The translations under genes and the position numbers were made by a program. Source: Bacillota bacterium (GTDB taxonomy: Bacteria; Bacillota; Clostridia; Acetivibrionales; DTU013). Taken from it: DNA of 8,248 bases. The notes under the pieces are model-generated. The model saw nothing but the letters and a program-made list of their open reading frames with translations, was not told where the DNA came from and did no database searches. Shown here piece by piece: positions 1 to 5,447 of the stretch. Location of the stretch: contig JAEYOM010000007.1 of assembly GCA_023411715.1 (NCBI GenBank), positions 1 through 8,248 of the forward strand, read 5' to 3'. How positions within the stretch are numbered: the stretch's first letter is position 1; every line of letters starts with the position of its first letter.

Positions 1-549
1 TCGACATGGCTTACAGTCGGCCAGGTGGTCAGGATACCCGTCCGCAATATTCCGATAAAACCGACACCGGGCAATCAATACGGAGAATATCTGAACTGGT
101 GGACGGAAGCCCAGTATGTAATTCCCATGAACAGCGTTTTTGAAGTCGTGGATTTCTATACGGGCAAGTCATTTTTCGCCAAGCGTACTACGGGCAGCAA
201 CCATGCCGATTGTGAAACGCTGACGCTGGAAGATACCCGGAAAATGAAAGATATCTGGGGCGGTGCGCTGAGCTGGGAAAGAAGGCCGGTCATCATCAGG
301 ATCAACGGCAGAAAAATTGCCGCAAGTTGTACGAGTATGCCGCACGCAGGTAACGACGCCGCTCCGGGCGGCAGCTACACGACCTGGAGAAGCGGCGACT
401 ACGGCTCCGGAGACAACCTCGACTGGGTCAAAAACAACGGTATCAGCGGCGTCTTCGACATACATTTTCTGAACAGCACAAGGCATGTCGACGGGCAGAT
501 CGATCCGGAGCACCAGGCAAATATAAAAATTGCCGCAGGGATCAAGTAA
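1..549 (+). CDS. LysM-domain cell-wall protein, 3' part (5' end outside window)
   Basis: The frame is open from the first base, so the gene starts before the window; a GTG at 25 is in frame but has no ribosome site. The first codons read STWLTVGQVVRIPV, the usual end of a LysM peptidoglycan-binding repeat (xLxVGQxLxIP). The rest (about 50-546) is a C-terminal domain with NHADCETLTLEDT from about 199, an IWGGALSWERRPV stretch near 256, SMPHAGND near 334 and DIHFLNSTRHVDGQIDPEHQ near 457. I know this conserved His/Asp-rich domain from LysM proteins of Firmicutes; its biochemical role is not established to my knowledge. The conserved His residues (202, 343, 463) could be catalytic or metal-binding, which is inference. 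The protein is probably exported and wall-associated, but the signal peptide lies outside the window. It stops at TAA 547-549 and is followed by a terminator, so it is the last gene of its transcript. Confidence 0.85.
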   Translation, partial: STWLTVGQVVRIPVRNIPIKPTPGNQYGEYLNWWTEAQYVIPMNSVFEVVDFYTGKSFFAKRTTGSNHADCETLTLEDTRKMKDIWGGALSWERRPVIIRINGRKIAASCTSMPHAGNDAAPGGSYTTWRSGDYGSGDNLDWVKNNGISGVFDIHFLNSTRHVDGQIDPEHQANIKIAAGIK

Positions 550-576
550 AACAGGAGAAAAGCAAGAGTATACCAT

Positions 577-613
577 AGCCCTTCACAGTTACGGGAAGGG
601 CTTCGATTTTTAT
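577..613 (+). terminator. Rho-independent terminator of the LysM gene
   Basis: A perfect 8-bp stem, AGCCCTTC (577-584) with GAAGGGCT (595-602), has a 10-base loop and is followed by TCGATTTTTATT. It lies 27 bases after the stop codon. On the other strand the stem lacks a T-run, so it probably works mainly in the + direction. Confidence 0.85.
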
Positions 614-625
614 TCGGCTATAAAT

Positions 626-1138
626 TCAGCGCTTCACTTTCACATAGTATAGGTAAATCGGCCACAAACCGAATTGTTTTGCCCACTTTGCGACCTGAGC
701 CTGTCCGGAGTCCGTGTTCCAGTCTTTTTCAATGGCAAGGTGGCACTTCTGCCCCAGGCCGACCCGCTCGTGATGGCAGAAGTGGCATTCCAGCGGCATC
801 AGCTCTGTACCGTGCAGCTCGCACAGGTTGTTCGTAAGGAAATTACAGCCTTTGCCTGCATGGGTATCCGAAGCGAACCGTCCTTCACAACCCCTGAAAG
901 CAGGCGAAAGTACGCCGAATGTCAACTCGGGCGATATTTCGAGCATCATGCGGCCTGCATAGCCGGCTTTCATTGTTCTTGCGGCCTCCTCAACGGTCCA
1001 CCACCCGGGGCGACGGCAATAGCCCAGACAAATACTGCAGCTGCATGGCTCCGATGGCGGGTACAGTTTATAAAGCGATTTGCTCATTTTCCCGCATCCA
1101 AATCTATTAGCCAGAGCCTCAATTCTTTCACACTGCAT
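626..1138 (-). CDS. YkgJ-like cysteine-cluster protein, putative metal-binding
   Basis: A 170-aa soluble protein rich in cysteine. Counting from ATG 1138, an N-terminal cluster C32, C34, C37, C41 (CSCxxCxxxC) is followed by RRPGWWT. A C-terminal set follows: C84, C98, C106, H109, C118, C121, H122, H123 and C132. Such clusters are typical of the YkgJ-type zinc/iron-chelating families, which bind a metal or Fe-S centre; the exact role is unknown. Start choice: ATG 1138 is preceded by AAAGGGGAT. The longer TTG start at 1195 lies next to a -10 box and can hardly be translated from it; ATG 1087 is a later alternative with a weak GGGAAA. It is transcribed alone from the promoter at 1184-1192. Good confidence that it is a gene, modest for the family. 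Confidence 0.75.
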   Translation of the reverse strand: MQCERIEALANRFGCGKMSKSLYKLYPPSEPCSCSICLGYCRRPGWWTVEEAARTMKAGYAGRMMLEISPELTFGVLSPAFRGCEGRFASDTHAGKGCNFLTNNLCELHGTELMPLECHFCHHERVGLGQKCHLAIEKDWNTDSGQAQVAKWAKQFGLWPIYLYYVKVKR

Positions 1139-1183
1139 ATCCCCTTTAAAGCCAATTATATGTATCTTGGCCAGTACTTCTCC

Positions 1184-1192
1184 ATTATACCA
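1184..1192 (-). promoter_or_regulatory. Extended -10 promoter of the cysteine-cluster gene
   Basis: On the - strand the sequence reads TGGTATAAT, a perfect -10 hexamer with the TGn extension. No good -35 is seen 16-18 bases upstream, as is common for extended -10 promoters. The expected start near 1177 leaves a leader of about 40 bases to ATG 1138. Confidence 0.65.
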
Positions 1193-1247
1193 CAAATTAG
1201 TATAAATAGGCGAAATTGTACTGATTATGGTCTGAAAGTATCCCTGA

Positions 1248-1288
1248 AATATGCTAAAAGCCCTGCGATCATAAGATTACAGGGCTTT
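1248..1288 (-). terminator. Terminator after the zinc-ribbon gene
   Basis: A 9-bp perfect inverted repeat, AAAGCCCTG (1257-1265) with CAGGGCTTT (1280-1288), lies 23 bases past the stop of the - strand gene at 1311. In the - direction the stem ends in GGGCTTTT followed by AGCATATTT, a short T-tract. The right arm shares 13 bases (TAAGATTACAGGG) with the terminator of the tRNA pair at 7458-7470. Confidence 0.65.
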
Positions 1289-1310
1289 GGGGCTGATCAA
1301 TATTCACGTA

Positions 1311-1496
1311 TCAAAGCTTTGCCAGGGATTCTACACTTTTATTCTGGCACCTCTTGCAAACTTTGATCTTATTTCCGTCTCCAAGGATAAGTTCGTACAG
1401 TACCTTTATTCTTGTCGCTTTGCAAACGGGACAGGTACCTCTACCATGAGATTCCAACTTCAATAATGTTTTGCCCCTGTGCGGTTTTGAAGCCAT
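1311..1496 (-). CDS. Small zinc-ribbon protein of unknown function (61 aa)
   Basis: A tiny basic protein beginning MASKPHRGKTLLKLESHGRG, with one CPVC pair (residues 22-25) and one CKRC pair (47-50) that would form a treble-clef or zinc-ribbon finger. The region between them (TRIKVLYEL...DGNKIKVC) is hydrophobic and charged, as in small RNA- or ribosome-associated zinc proteins; I do not recognise a named function. Two ATGs exist: 1505 directly abuts the ribosome site AAAGGA, while 1496 has the usual 9-base spacing, so 1496 is preferred. The gene has its own terminator downstream (1257-1288). It is probably transcribed alone; a weak TATAGT lies at 1541-1546. Similar short proteins occur in Bacillota genomes (recalled, not searched). 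Confidence 0.7.
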   Translation of the reverse strand: MASKPHRGKTLLKLESHGRGTCPVCKATRIKVLYELILGDGNKIKVCKRCQNKSVESLAKL

Positions 1497-1572
1497 TGCA
1501 TACATTCCTTTCTTTACTTGGTTCGTATTGCCATAAATAGACTATAGCACGGGAACAACAGACATTTCCATA

Positions 1573-1872
1573 TCATAAACCGTTATGTAGAGAATTTGAG
1601 CAGCGTGACTTCTCCTGGCTGAGGATCCTTCTGACGCTCTGCTCGGAAAGATAATACGACCGGGAGAGCTCGGAGACTTTTATACCGCTTGTATATTCCG
1701 CGTATATCCTGCTGTTTCTCTCCTTTAGACTGTCCCTGGCGCCGCTCTTTTCGCCCCAGGCCTTCTGACTGCCTTCCTTACGGGGCACGTAAATAAACTC
1801 TCCATCAACATATTGCTGGATTATTCTAATAACCTCTGCCGGCAGCACATTTTGTGCCTTAACATATTTCAT
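1573..1872 (-). CDS. CD3324 family helix-turn-helix protein (99 aa)
   Basis: The N-terminal part, MKYVKAQNVLPAEVIRIIQQYV followed by DGEFIYVPR (residues 23-31), then a charged KxWGEKSGARDSLKERN segment (39-53) and a C-terminal helix-turn-helix (SGIKVSELSRSYYLSEQSVRRIL, 62-84), match what I recall of the CD3324 family, named after a Clostridioides difficile protein. The HTH resembles that of the Mor-type activators. The protein should bind DNA as a small transcriptional regulator, but its targets are unknown. The start ATG 1872 is well supported by AAGGAG eight bases upstream. It stands 58 bases downstream, on the same strand, of the terminator that closes the structured RNA at 1982-2232, so it is probably a separate transcript; I found no convincing promoter. 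Family length is normal and the gene is intact. Confidence 0.85.
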   Translation of the reverse strand: MKYVKAQNVLPAEVIRIIQQYVDGEFIYVPRKEGSQKAWGEKSGARDSLKERNSRIYAEYTSGIKVSELSRSYYLSEQSVRRILSQEKSRCSNSLHNGL

Positions 1873-1929
1873 ATCTCTGCTCCTTCCTCATTTTGAACGG
1901 ATGAAGCAAAGACCACTATCGGATTTTTC

Positions 1930-1968
1930 CCAATAAAAAACTGCAGTGTCGGCATAGCCCGCTGCAGT
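1930..1968 (-). terminator. Intrinsic terminator of the structured RNA
   Basis: On the - strand ACTGCAG (1968-1962) pairs with CTGCAGT (1946-1940), with an inner GGC/GCC pairing in the loop, followed by TTTTTTATT. It starts 13 bases after the 3' end of the terminal helix of the RNA at 1982-2232. No protein gene lies between it and 2383, so it most simply ends that RNA. Confidence 0.8.
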
Positions 1969-1981
1969 CTTATTCCTTAAA

Positions 1982-2232
1982 GACAGTTTGAGAATCTGTT
2001 TCACAAATAGCGTATGCTGAAAAGACGCATGTACCCGGCAATATGGGAAAACAAATGTGCATAAGGATACCCATATAAGCCTTAAGTCATGTCGATTTTA
2101 CAGCATCGGCTACTTCATAAAACAGGCTCCGTGCAAAGCATCGCCAACTTTAGTTCCTGTGGTCTTTGCGCGGAGCAGAGTATTCGGTTGTATGACTGCA
2201 ATGAGTCCATACGCTTGCCCTTTCAAACTGCC
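1982..2232 (-). ncRNA. Candidate large structured non-coding RNA (~250 nt)
   Basis: No protein gene fits here, but the - strand folds into a closed, nested structure. P1: GGCAGTTTGA (2232-2223) pairs with TCAAACTGTC (1991-1982), 10 bp with one G-U. P2: AGCGTATG (2215-2208) pairs with CATACGCT (2016-2009), 8 bp. P3: GACT (2207-2204) with AGTC (2197-2194). P4: 2175-2164 with 2138-2127, 11 pairs and one A-C mismatch. P5: GTTTTA near 2122 with TAAAAT near 2095, with an inner AGC/GCT. P6: ATATGGG (2076-2070) with CCCATAT (2047-2041), extended by GGC/GCC. Loop bases 2069-2065 can also pair with 2036-2032 as a pseudoknot. A strong terminator follows. The promoter is unclear: TACTAT (2241-2236) is a weak -10. 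Size, terminal helix and host resemble the raiA RNA class of Firmicutes, usually near raiA or comFC, neither of which is visible here. The class is a guess; the structure is seen directly. Confidence 0.72.
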
Positions 2233-2382
2233 AAAATAGTATTTTCTATTATGTAAACAGTAACATGAGGATAGATTTGATTCAAGGCAAAGAAATATTA
2301 TAAATCATTCTTTATCAAGATCGAGGCTATAAGACAATTCATCATTGCCATTATTCATACTGGTTATAGAAATAATACAAAT

Positions 2383-2829
2383 TCATTCTATTTCGGTAAA
2401 GAAACTGTATCCGTGCTTTTTAAAGCCGATCGATTCGTAAAACTTATGAGCGGCCTCCCTTTTAAGGTTACTTGAAAGCATGACCTTGTAACAGCCCTTG
2501 GCTTTACATATTCTGATTGCTTCCTCCATCATTATTTTACCGATACCTCTGCGCTGCATGTCCGAGGCAACCGCTACATCCTCGACCAACCCTGAAGGCG
2601 CGCCCATATGTCCAAGATTATCCATGACCGCCAATGCAAAAGTCCCTGCGACCTTGTGATCGAGCTCAGCTACATAGATGCTGTAATCAGGATATTTCTC
2701 CATTTTGTCGAGAAGTGATTCAGCCGTTTTTATATCAAGGACCGCACTTTTATCTTTTTCCAGCTCGCCGTAAAGCGACAAGATCGCTTCCAGATCGGGT
2801 TTTTTAGCTTCTCGGATAATTATACCCAT
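2383..2829 (-). CDS. GNAT family N-acetyltransferase (148 aa)
   Basis: A GCN5-related N-acetyltransferase, which moves an acetyl group from acetyl-CoA to an amine on an unknown substrate. From ATG 2829, the acetyl-CoA loop QRRGIG (residues 92-97) follows the strand GLVEDVAVASD (80-90), and the C-terminal KFYESIGFKKHGYSF (129-143) is the typical motif B end. Start choice: ATG 2829 has GGGG eight bases upstream; ATG 2859 has no ribosome site and lies 13 bases after the previous gene. The length is normal for the family. It is the third gene of a tight - strand cluster (3929 to 2383) that also holds another GNAT protein. Downstream lies about 150 bases before the structured RNA, without a clear terminator. 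Confidence 0.88.
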   Translation of the reverse strand: MGIIIREAKKPDLEAILSLYGELEKDKSAVLDIKTAESLLDKMEKYPDYSIYVAELDHKVAGTFALAVMDNLGHMGAPSGLVEDVAVASDMQRRGIGKIMMEEAIRICKAKGCYKVMLSSNLKREAAHKFYESIGFKKHGYSFFTEIE

Positions 2830-2872
2830 ACTACGCCCCACAATCCTGCTTTCGAGCATTTTTGTTTAAAGA

Positions 2873-3466
2873 TTAATCCACCCGAAAAACTATCTCCAGA
2901 CCCGTCGGCTTATCTTCGTGCGTATACTCGCTGAAAACCAGTTCGAGTCCCGAAATATCGTCAGGCAGCGCCGGAGCTACTACAAAATTATAGGAATAGT
3001 GGTCTGTGGAACCGCCTCCGCCGATCATGCGGCAATCATACTTCTGTCCCGCAAAGAGCTTGAAGAACTGGTGCTGCGGCAGATCTTCCGGATGGTGCAG
3101 CACTATCGTATCTATATTGAAGTTGACAATACTGGCGTTATTATATTGCCGGATATATGCCGCAGAAAAAATGCGACCATCCTTTTCAACAAACTTATTA
3201 ACCGGTATGATTTTAAGGTAACGCTCCGGCTCAATCAAGGGCTTGAAATGCTCCTCATTGAATAATGTCCTAAATACCGATATCAAAAAATCCTCACTAA
3301 AGCCGAATTTTTTCGCCCAATCCGCAATAAAATCCAAGGGCGGATACCCCGGTTCATTCTCCGAGACGTCCTTACGCTGCCTTATCAGACCGCATATCTG
3401 CTCGTCTATAGGATAAGCCCGTTCATCGTAGCGGTCGGTCGGACGCTTGAAAGGCATCCTTATCAT
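2873..3466 (-). CDS. Conserved protein of unknown function, helical N-terminus (197 aa)
   Basis: I do not recognise a characterised family. The N-terminal third (YPIDEQICGLIRQRKDV, then PPLDFIADWAKKFGFSEDFL and VFRTLFNEEHF) is helical, with a pattern reminiscent of chorismate-mutase-like helix bundles. The rest is mostly beta and ends in VFRVD. No signal peptide or membrane segment is seen, so it is cytoplasmic. Two starts are well supported and in frame: ATG 3466 after GAGGAGGG, and ATG 3502 after GAGGTGA, whose TGA is the stop of the upstream gene. The first gives a core starting MIRMPFKRP; the second adds 12 residues and would be translationally coupled. I list 3466. It lies between two acetyltransferases and is probably co-transcribed with them. 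Confidence 0.75.
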   Translation of the reverse strand: MIRMPFKRPTDRYDERAYPIDEQICGLIRQRKDVSENEPGYPPLDFIADWAKKFGFSEDFLISVFRTLFNEEHFKPLIEPERYLKIIPVNKFVEKDGRIFSAAYIRQYNNASIVNFNIDTIVLHHPEDLPQHQFFKLFAGQKYDCRMIGGGGSTDHYSYNFVVAPALPDDISGLELVFSEYTHEDKPTGLEIVFRVD

Positions 3467-3506
3467 GGATTTCCCTCCTCGTTGGCTGATATATGCCGCC
3501 ATAATA

Positions 3507-3929
3507 TCACCTCGGTCTGTCTTCCCTTATTTCCATCCAGTCAGAGGGACGGGAAACGGGTTTGAAGCCGACCTTTCCATAGACTCCATGGGCATCCCTG
3601 GTTCTGAGCAGCCATTGATACACATCCTTCATATCTTCATGAGCCATCAGATATTTTACCATCTTTTGACCGATGCCCTGCCTCCTGAAATTCTCATCGA
3701 CATAGACATCACAAATATACGCGATTCTGGTCTTGTCGGAGATGGCCCTCGCATAGGCGATCTGAGTACCGTCGCTCAAAAAAGCTCCAATGACCAGAGC
3801 CGAGTTTGTTGCGCCTTTGACTATCTCGGCCTTACTGATGTCCGGACTCCAGTGCGATTTCGACAGCATTTCGGTTACCCGGTCAAAATTCATGTTCCCC
3901 ATACCATCTTTTATAATGAACTCTTCCAT
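3507..3929 (-). CDS. GNAT family N-acetyltransferase (140 aa)
   Basis: A small acetyl-CoA-dependent acetyltransferase. The strand AYICDVYVDENFR (70-82) leads into the acetyl-CoA loop RRQGIG (82-87), and the C-terminal LLRTRDAHGVYGKVGFKPV (107-125) is a well-known end of GNAT proteins of this subfamily. The substrate is unknown. ATG 3929 is the first start; its ribosome site is poor, and ATG 3902 is an alternative. The TGA stop (3509-3507) lies inside the GAGGTGA ribosome site of the next reading frame (ATG 3502), which implies translational coupling. A 20-bp palindrome just upstream (3944-3963) could be an operator for this cluster. Confidence 0.88.
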   Translation of the reverse strand: MEEFIIKDGMGNMNFDRVTEMLSKSHWSPDISKAEIVKGATNSALVIGAFLSDGTQIAYARAISDKTRIAYICDVYVDENFRRQGIGQKMVKYLMAHEDMKDVYQWLLRTRDAHGVYGKVGFKPVSRPSDWMEIREDRPR

Positions 3930-3943
3930 AAACGTCTTGTATG

Positions 3944-3963
3944 ATGTATTTACACTAATACAT
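3944..3963 (-). promoter_or_regulatory. Operator-like palindrome upstream of the GNAT cluster
   Basis: A perfect 7-bp inverted repeat, ATGTATT (3944-3950) and AATACAT (3957-3963), with a TACACT centre, lies 15-34 bases before the first start codon of the cluster. Size and place suit a repressor site, but I cannot assign a regulator. Confidence 0.35.
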
Positions 3964-4017
3964 CCCTTTCTTTGTCGGTCTCCTTCGAGTGTCTAATAGT
4001 AAACAACAGTCATATTT

Positions 4018-4677
4018 CTAGATCAGGTCGCAATAGCTGAACCTTTCGTCTCTCAGAGTCCTCTCTCCAATGGTAAAGTCGATCCTCCTGCTGAAAATCG
4101 GCCCGTCAAATACAAAAGAATGGAACTCGCCGTTTTCCCCGCAGGGGTCTATATTTACAGGAAAATCAGCTAGCAATCCCTTATCGTAGAATCTGCCCGC
4201 GAAATCTCCATTTAGGACTTTCGTATCCACACAGGTAATTATCGCCTTGAAACCGAGATCTATAAAAGTACTGGCAAGCTTCGCGGTATCCCTCCCCCAT
4301 ACGGGGAAAATGACCTCCATACCGGTCTTCTTCAGATTTTTCTCCCTGTATTCCCTTATGTCTTCCAGAAATAGATCGCCGAAAGCCACCTTCGTGACTC
4401 CCAGTTCTTTATACCTGTTCATCGTATCATCCATCTTTTTTTCATATTCTTCATTCGAACATTCCGGGGTTATGTACACCTTTTCAAGCTGACATCCCAG
4501 GGATTCGGCCTGTTTCTCGAGCAGAGCCGTCCTTACGCCATGCATGCTTATCCTGTCGTATTGCTCCGTCACCGTTGTCAATAAAATGATCTCATATTTA
4601 CCCAGCCTCTTTAATTCATAAAGAGCCATCGAACTATCCTTGCCGCCGCTCCATCCGAGCAATATTTTCTCAGTCAT
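4018..4677 (-). CDS. Dph6-type ATP pyrophosphatase (diphthine-ammonia ligase family)
   Basis: A 219-aa PP-loop enzyme of the adenine nucleotide alpha-hydrolase superfamily. The nucleotide-binding loop SGGKDS is at residues 10-15. MHGVR (45-49), GDLFLEDIREYRE (100-112) and GENGEFHSFVFDGP (180-193) are the hallmarks of the Dph6/MJ0570 family. Eukaryotic Dph6 amidates diphthine on elongation factor 2; bacteria lack diphthamide, so the bacterial enzyme must act on another substrate, which is unknown. It should activate a carboxylate with ATP and transfer ammonia (inference). The length of about 220 is normal. Start ATG 4677 has AAGGGAG six bases upstream. It may share a transcript with the NUDIX gene upstream (90-base gap), but no promoter is clear. 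Confidence 0.88.
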   Translation of the reverse strand: MTEKILLGWSGGKDSSMALYELKRLGKYEIILLTTVTEQYDRISMHGVRTALLEKQAESLGCQLEKVYITPECSNEEYEKKMDDTMNRYKELGVTKVAFGDLFLEDIREYREKNLKKTGMEVIFPVWGRDTAKLASTFIDLGFKAIITCVDTKVLNGDFAGRFYDKGLLADFPVNIDPCGENGEFHSFVFDGPIFSRRIDFTIGERTLRDERFSYCDLI

Positions 4678-4751
4678 TTTTATTCTCCCTTACTTTTATT
4701 GTATTTACATTTAAGCTTTTCAAAAAAGAAATTCAATAAATTACCCGACAG

Positions 4752-4781
4752 CCTAATAGCCTTTTGCCTAATAGCCTTTTG
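4752..4781. repeat. 15-bp tandem duplication at the 3' end of the NUDIX gene
   Basis: CCTAATAGCCTTTTG occurs twice without a gap (4752-4766 and 4767-4781). On the gene strand each copy carries the codons for KGY and a TAG stop in the same frame, so the second copy lies just past the real stop. It looks like a recent replication-slippage event. Confidence 0.9.
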
Positions 4782-5307
4782 TTTTTTGTTTCATGCGTAT
4801 TATCGATTCACTGTTATTAAACCGCTCAATTTCGTCTAATTCCGCCCATTTCACATCTATTGACTCATGACTTACTTTTATTTCTTCTTTATCATCAGCT
4901 TCAAATATGAATCTTATATCGTAATGGTAATGCTCGAGCTTCTCGCCTTTTGCGGGTATCCTATGAATGTCGATATCGAATATCCTGTCGCTCAGGAATT
5001 TCAGCGAAGTCAGCCCCGATTCTTCCGTTGCTTCCCTGATTGCCGCATCTTTTACGTTTTCTCCATCCTCTGTATGACCTCCCGTCTGAAGCCATTTGTT
5101 TAAAGATTTGTGATGCGTCAATAATACCTTGCTCCTGTCATAATTGACGATCCATGCCGATCCCGTGAGATGTCCGGCCATATTCCGCGTGCCGAGGAAT
5201 ATTTCGTTTCTCGCAACGAAATCTATTATCTGTTTCTTAAAAATAATCTCATTTCTGTCAACCGGTTTATAGTCACTTAACATTCGTATTATTTCTGGTT
5301 TTGTCAT
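4768..5307 (-). CDS. NUDIX hydrolase (179 aa)
   Basis: A cytoplasmic hydrolase of nucleoside-diphosphate-linked or related pyrophosphates. The complete NUDIX box Gx5Ex7REuxEExGu is seen at residues 77-99: G77, E83, R91-E92, E95-E96, G98. It thus has all metal-binding acids and should be active with Mg2+ or Mn2+. An extra helical segment of about 45 residues precedes the fold. The fold begins with HLTGSAWIV and has KWLQTGGH just before the box, a form seen in general NUDIX and sanitising enzymes; the substrate cannot be read from this. ATG 5307 has the ribosome site GAGGGGAT. A consensus promoter stands at 5340-5368. A 15-bp duplication covers the stop codon but leaves the protein unchanged. 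Confidence 0.9.
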   Translation of the reverse strand: MTKPEIIRMLSDYKPVDRNEIIFKKQIIDFVARNEIFLGTRNMAGHLTGSAWIVNYDRSKVLLTHHKSLNKWLQTGGHTEDGENVKDAAIREATEESGLTSLKFLSDRIFDIDIHRIPAKGEKLEHYHYDIRFIFEADDKEEIKVSHESIDVKWAELDEIERFNNSESIIRMKQKTKGY

Positions 5308-5339
5308 TTGATCCCCTCTATATTGTCAAATATAAGTAA

Positions 5340-5368
5340 ATTATATATGTACATACAATTATTTGCAA
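5340..5368 (-). promoter_or_regulatory. Sigma-A promoter of the NUDIX gene
   Basis: TTGCAA (5368-5363), exactly 17 bases, then TATAAT (5345-5340) on the - strand. The predicted start near 5333 gives a leader of about 25 bases. Confidence 0.8.
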
Positions 5369-5447
5369 TCGGCACGGATAAATAATGCGTGCACACATGG
5401 CTGCAGCCGCTCATATTTATAATTAAATCCGTGGGGAGGTCAAAAGG

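Noticed and set aside
169..576. 135-aa - strand open frame
   Set aside because: Antisense to the LysM protein, whose frame shows conserved motifs; no ribosome site.
674..1366. 230-aa + strand open frame
   Set aside because: It lies opposite the cysteine-cluster gene and part of the zinc-ribbon gene, has no ribosome site and no recognisable motif; it is an antisense shadow.
2057..2239. 60-aa + strand open frame
   Set aside because: No ribosome site, odd composition, and it is antisense to the folded RNA.
2110..2290. A ~60-codon - strand open frame (GQAYGLIAVIQPNTLLRAKTTG...) that looks protein-like
   Set aside because: It has no start with a ribosome site, stops at an in-frame TAG, matches no family I know, and is better explained by the paired arms of the structured RNA on the same strand.
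5308..5447. Possible riboswitch between the divergent NUDIX and membrane-protein genes
   Set aside because: Only promoter boxes and a 10-bp palindrome are seen; the leaders are about 25 bases or shorter, too short for a known riboswitch.
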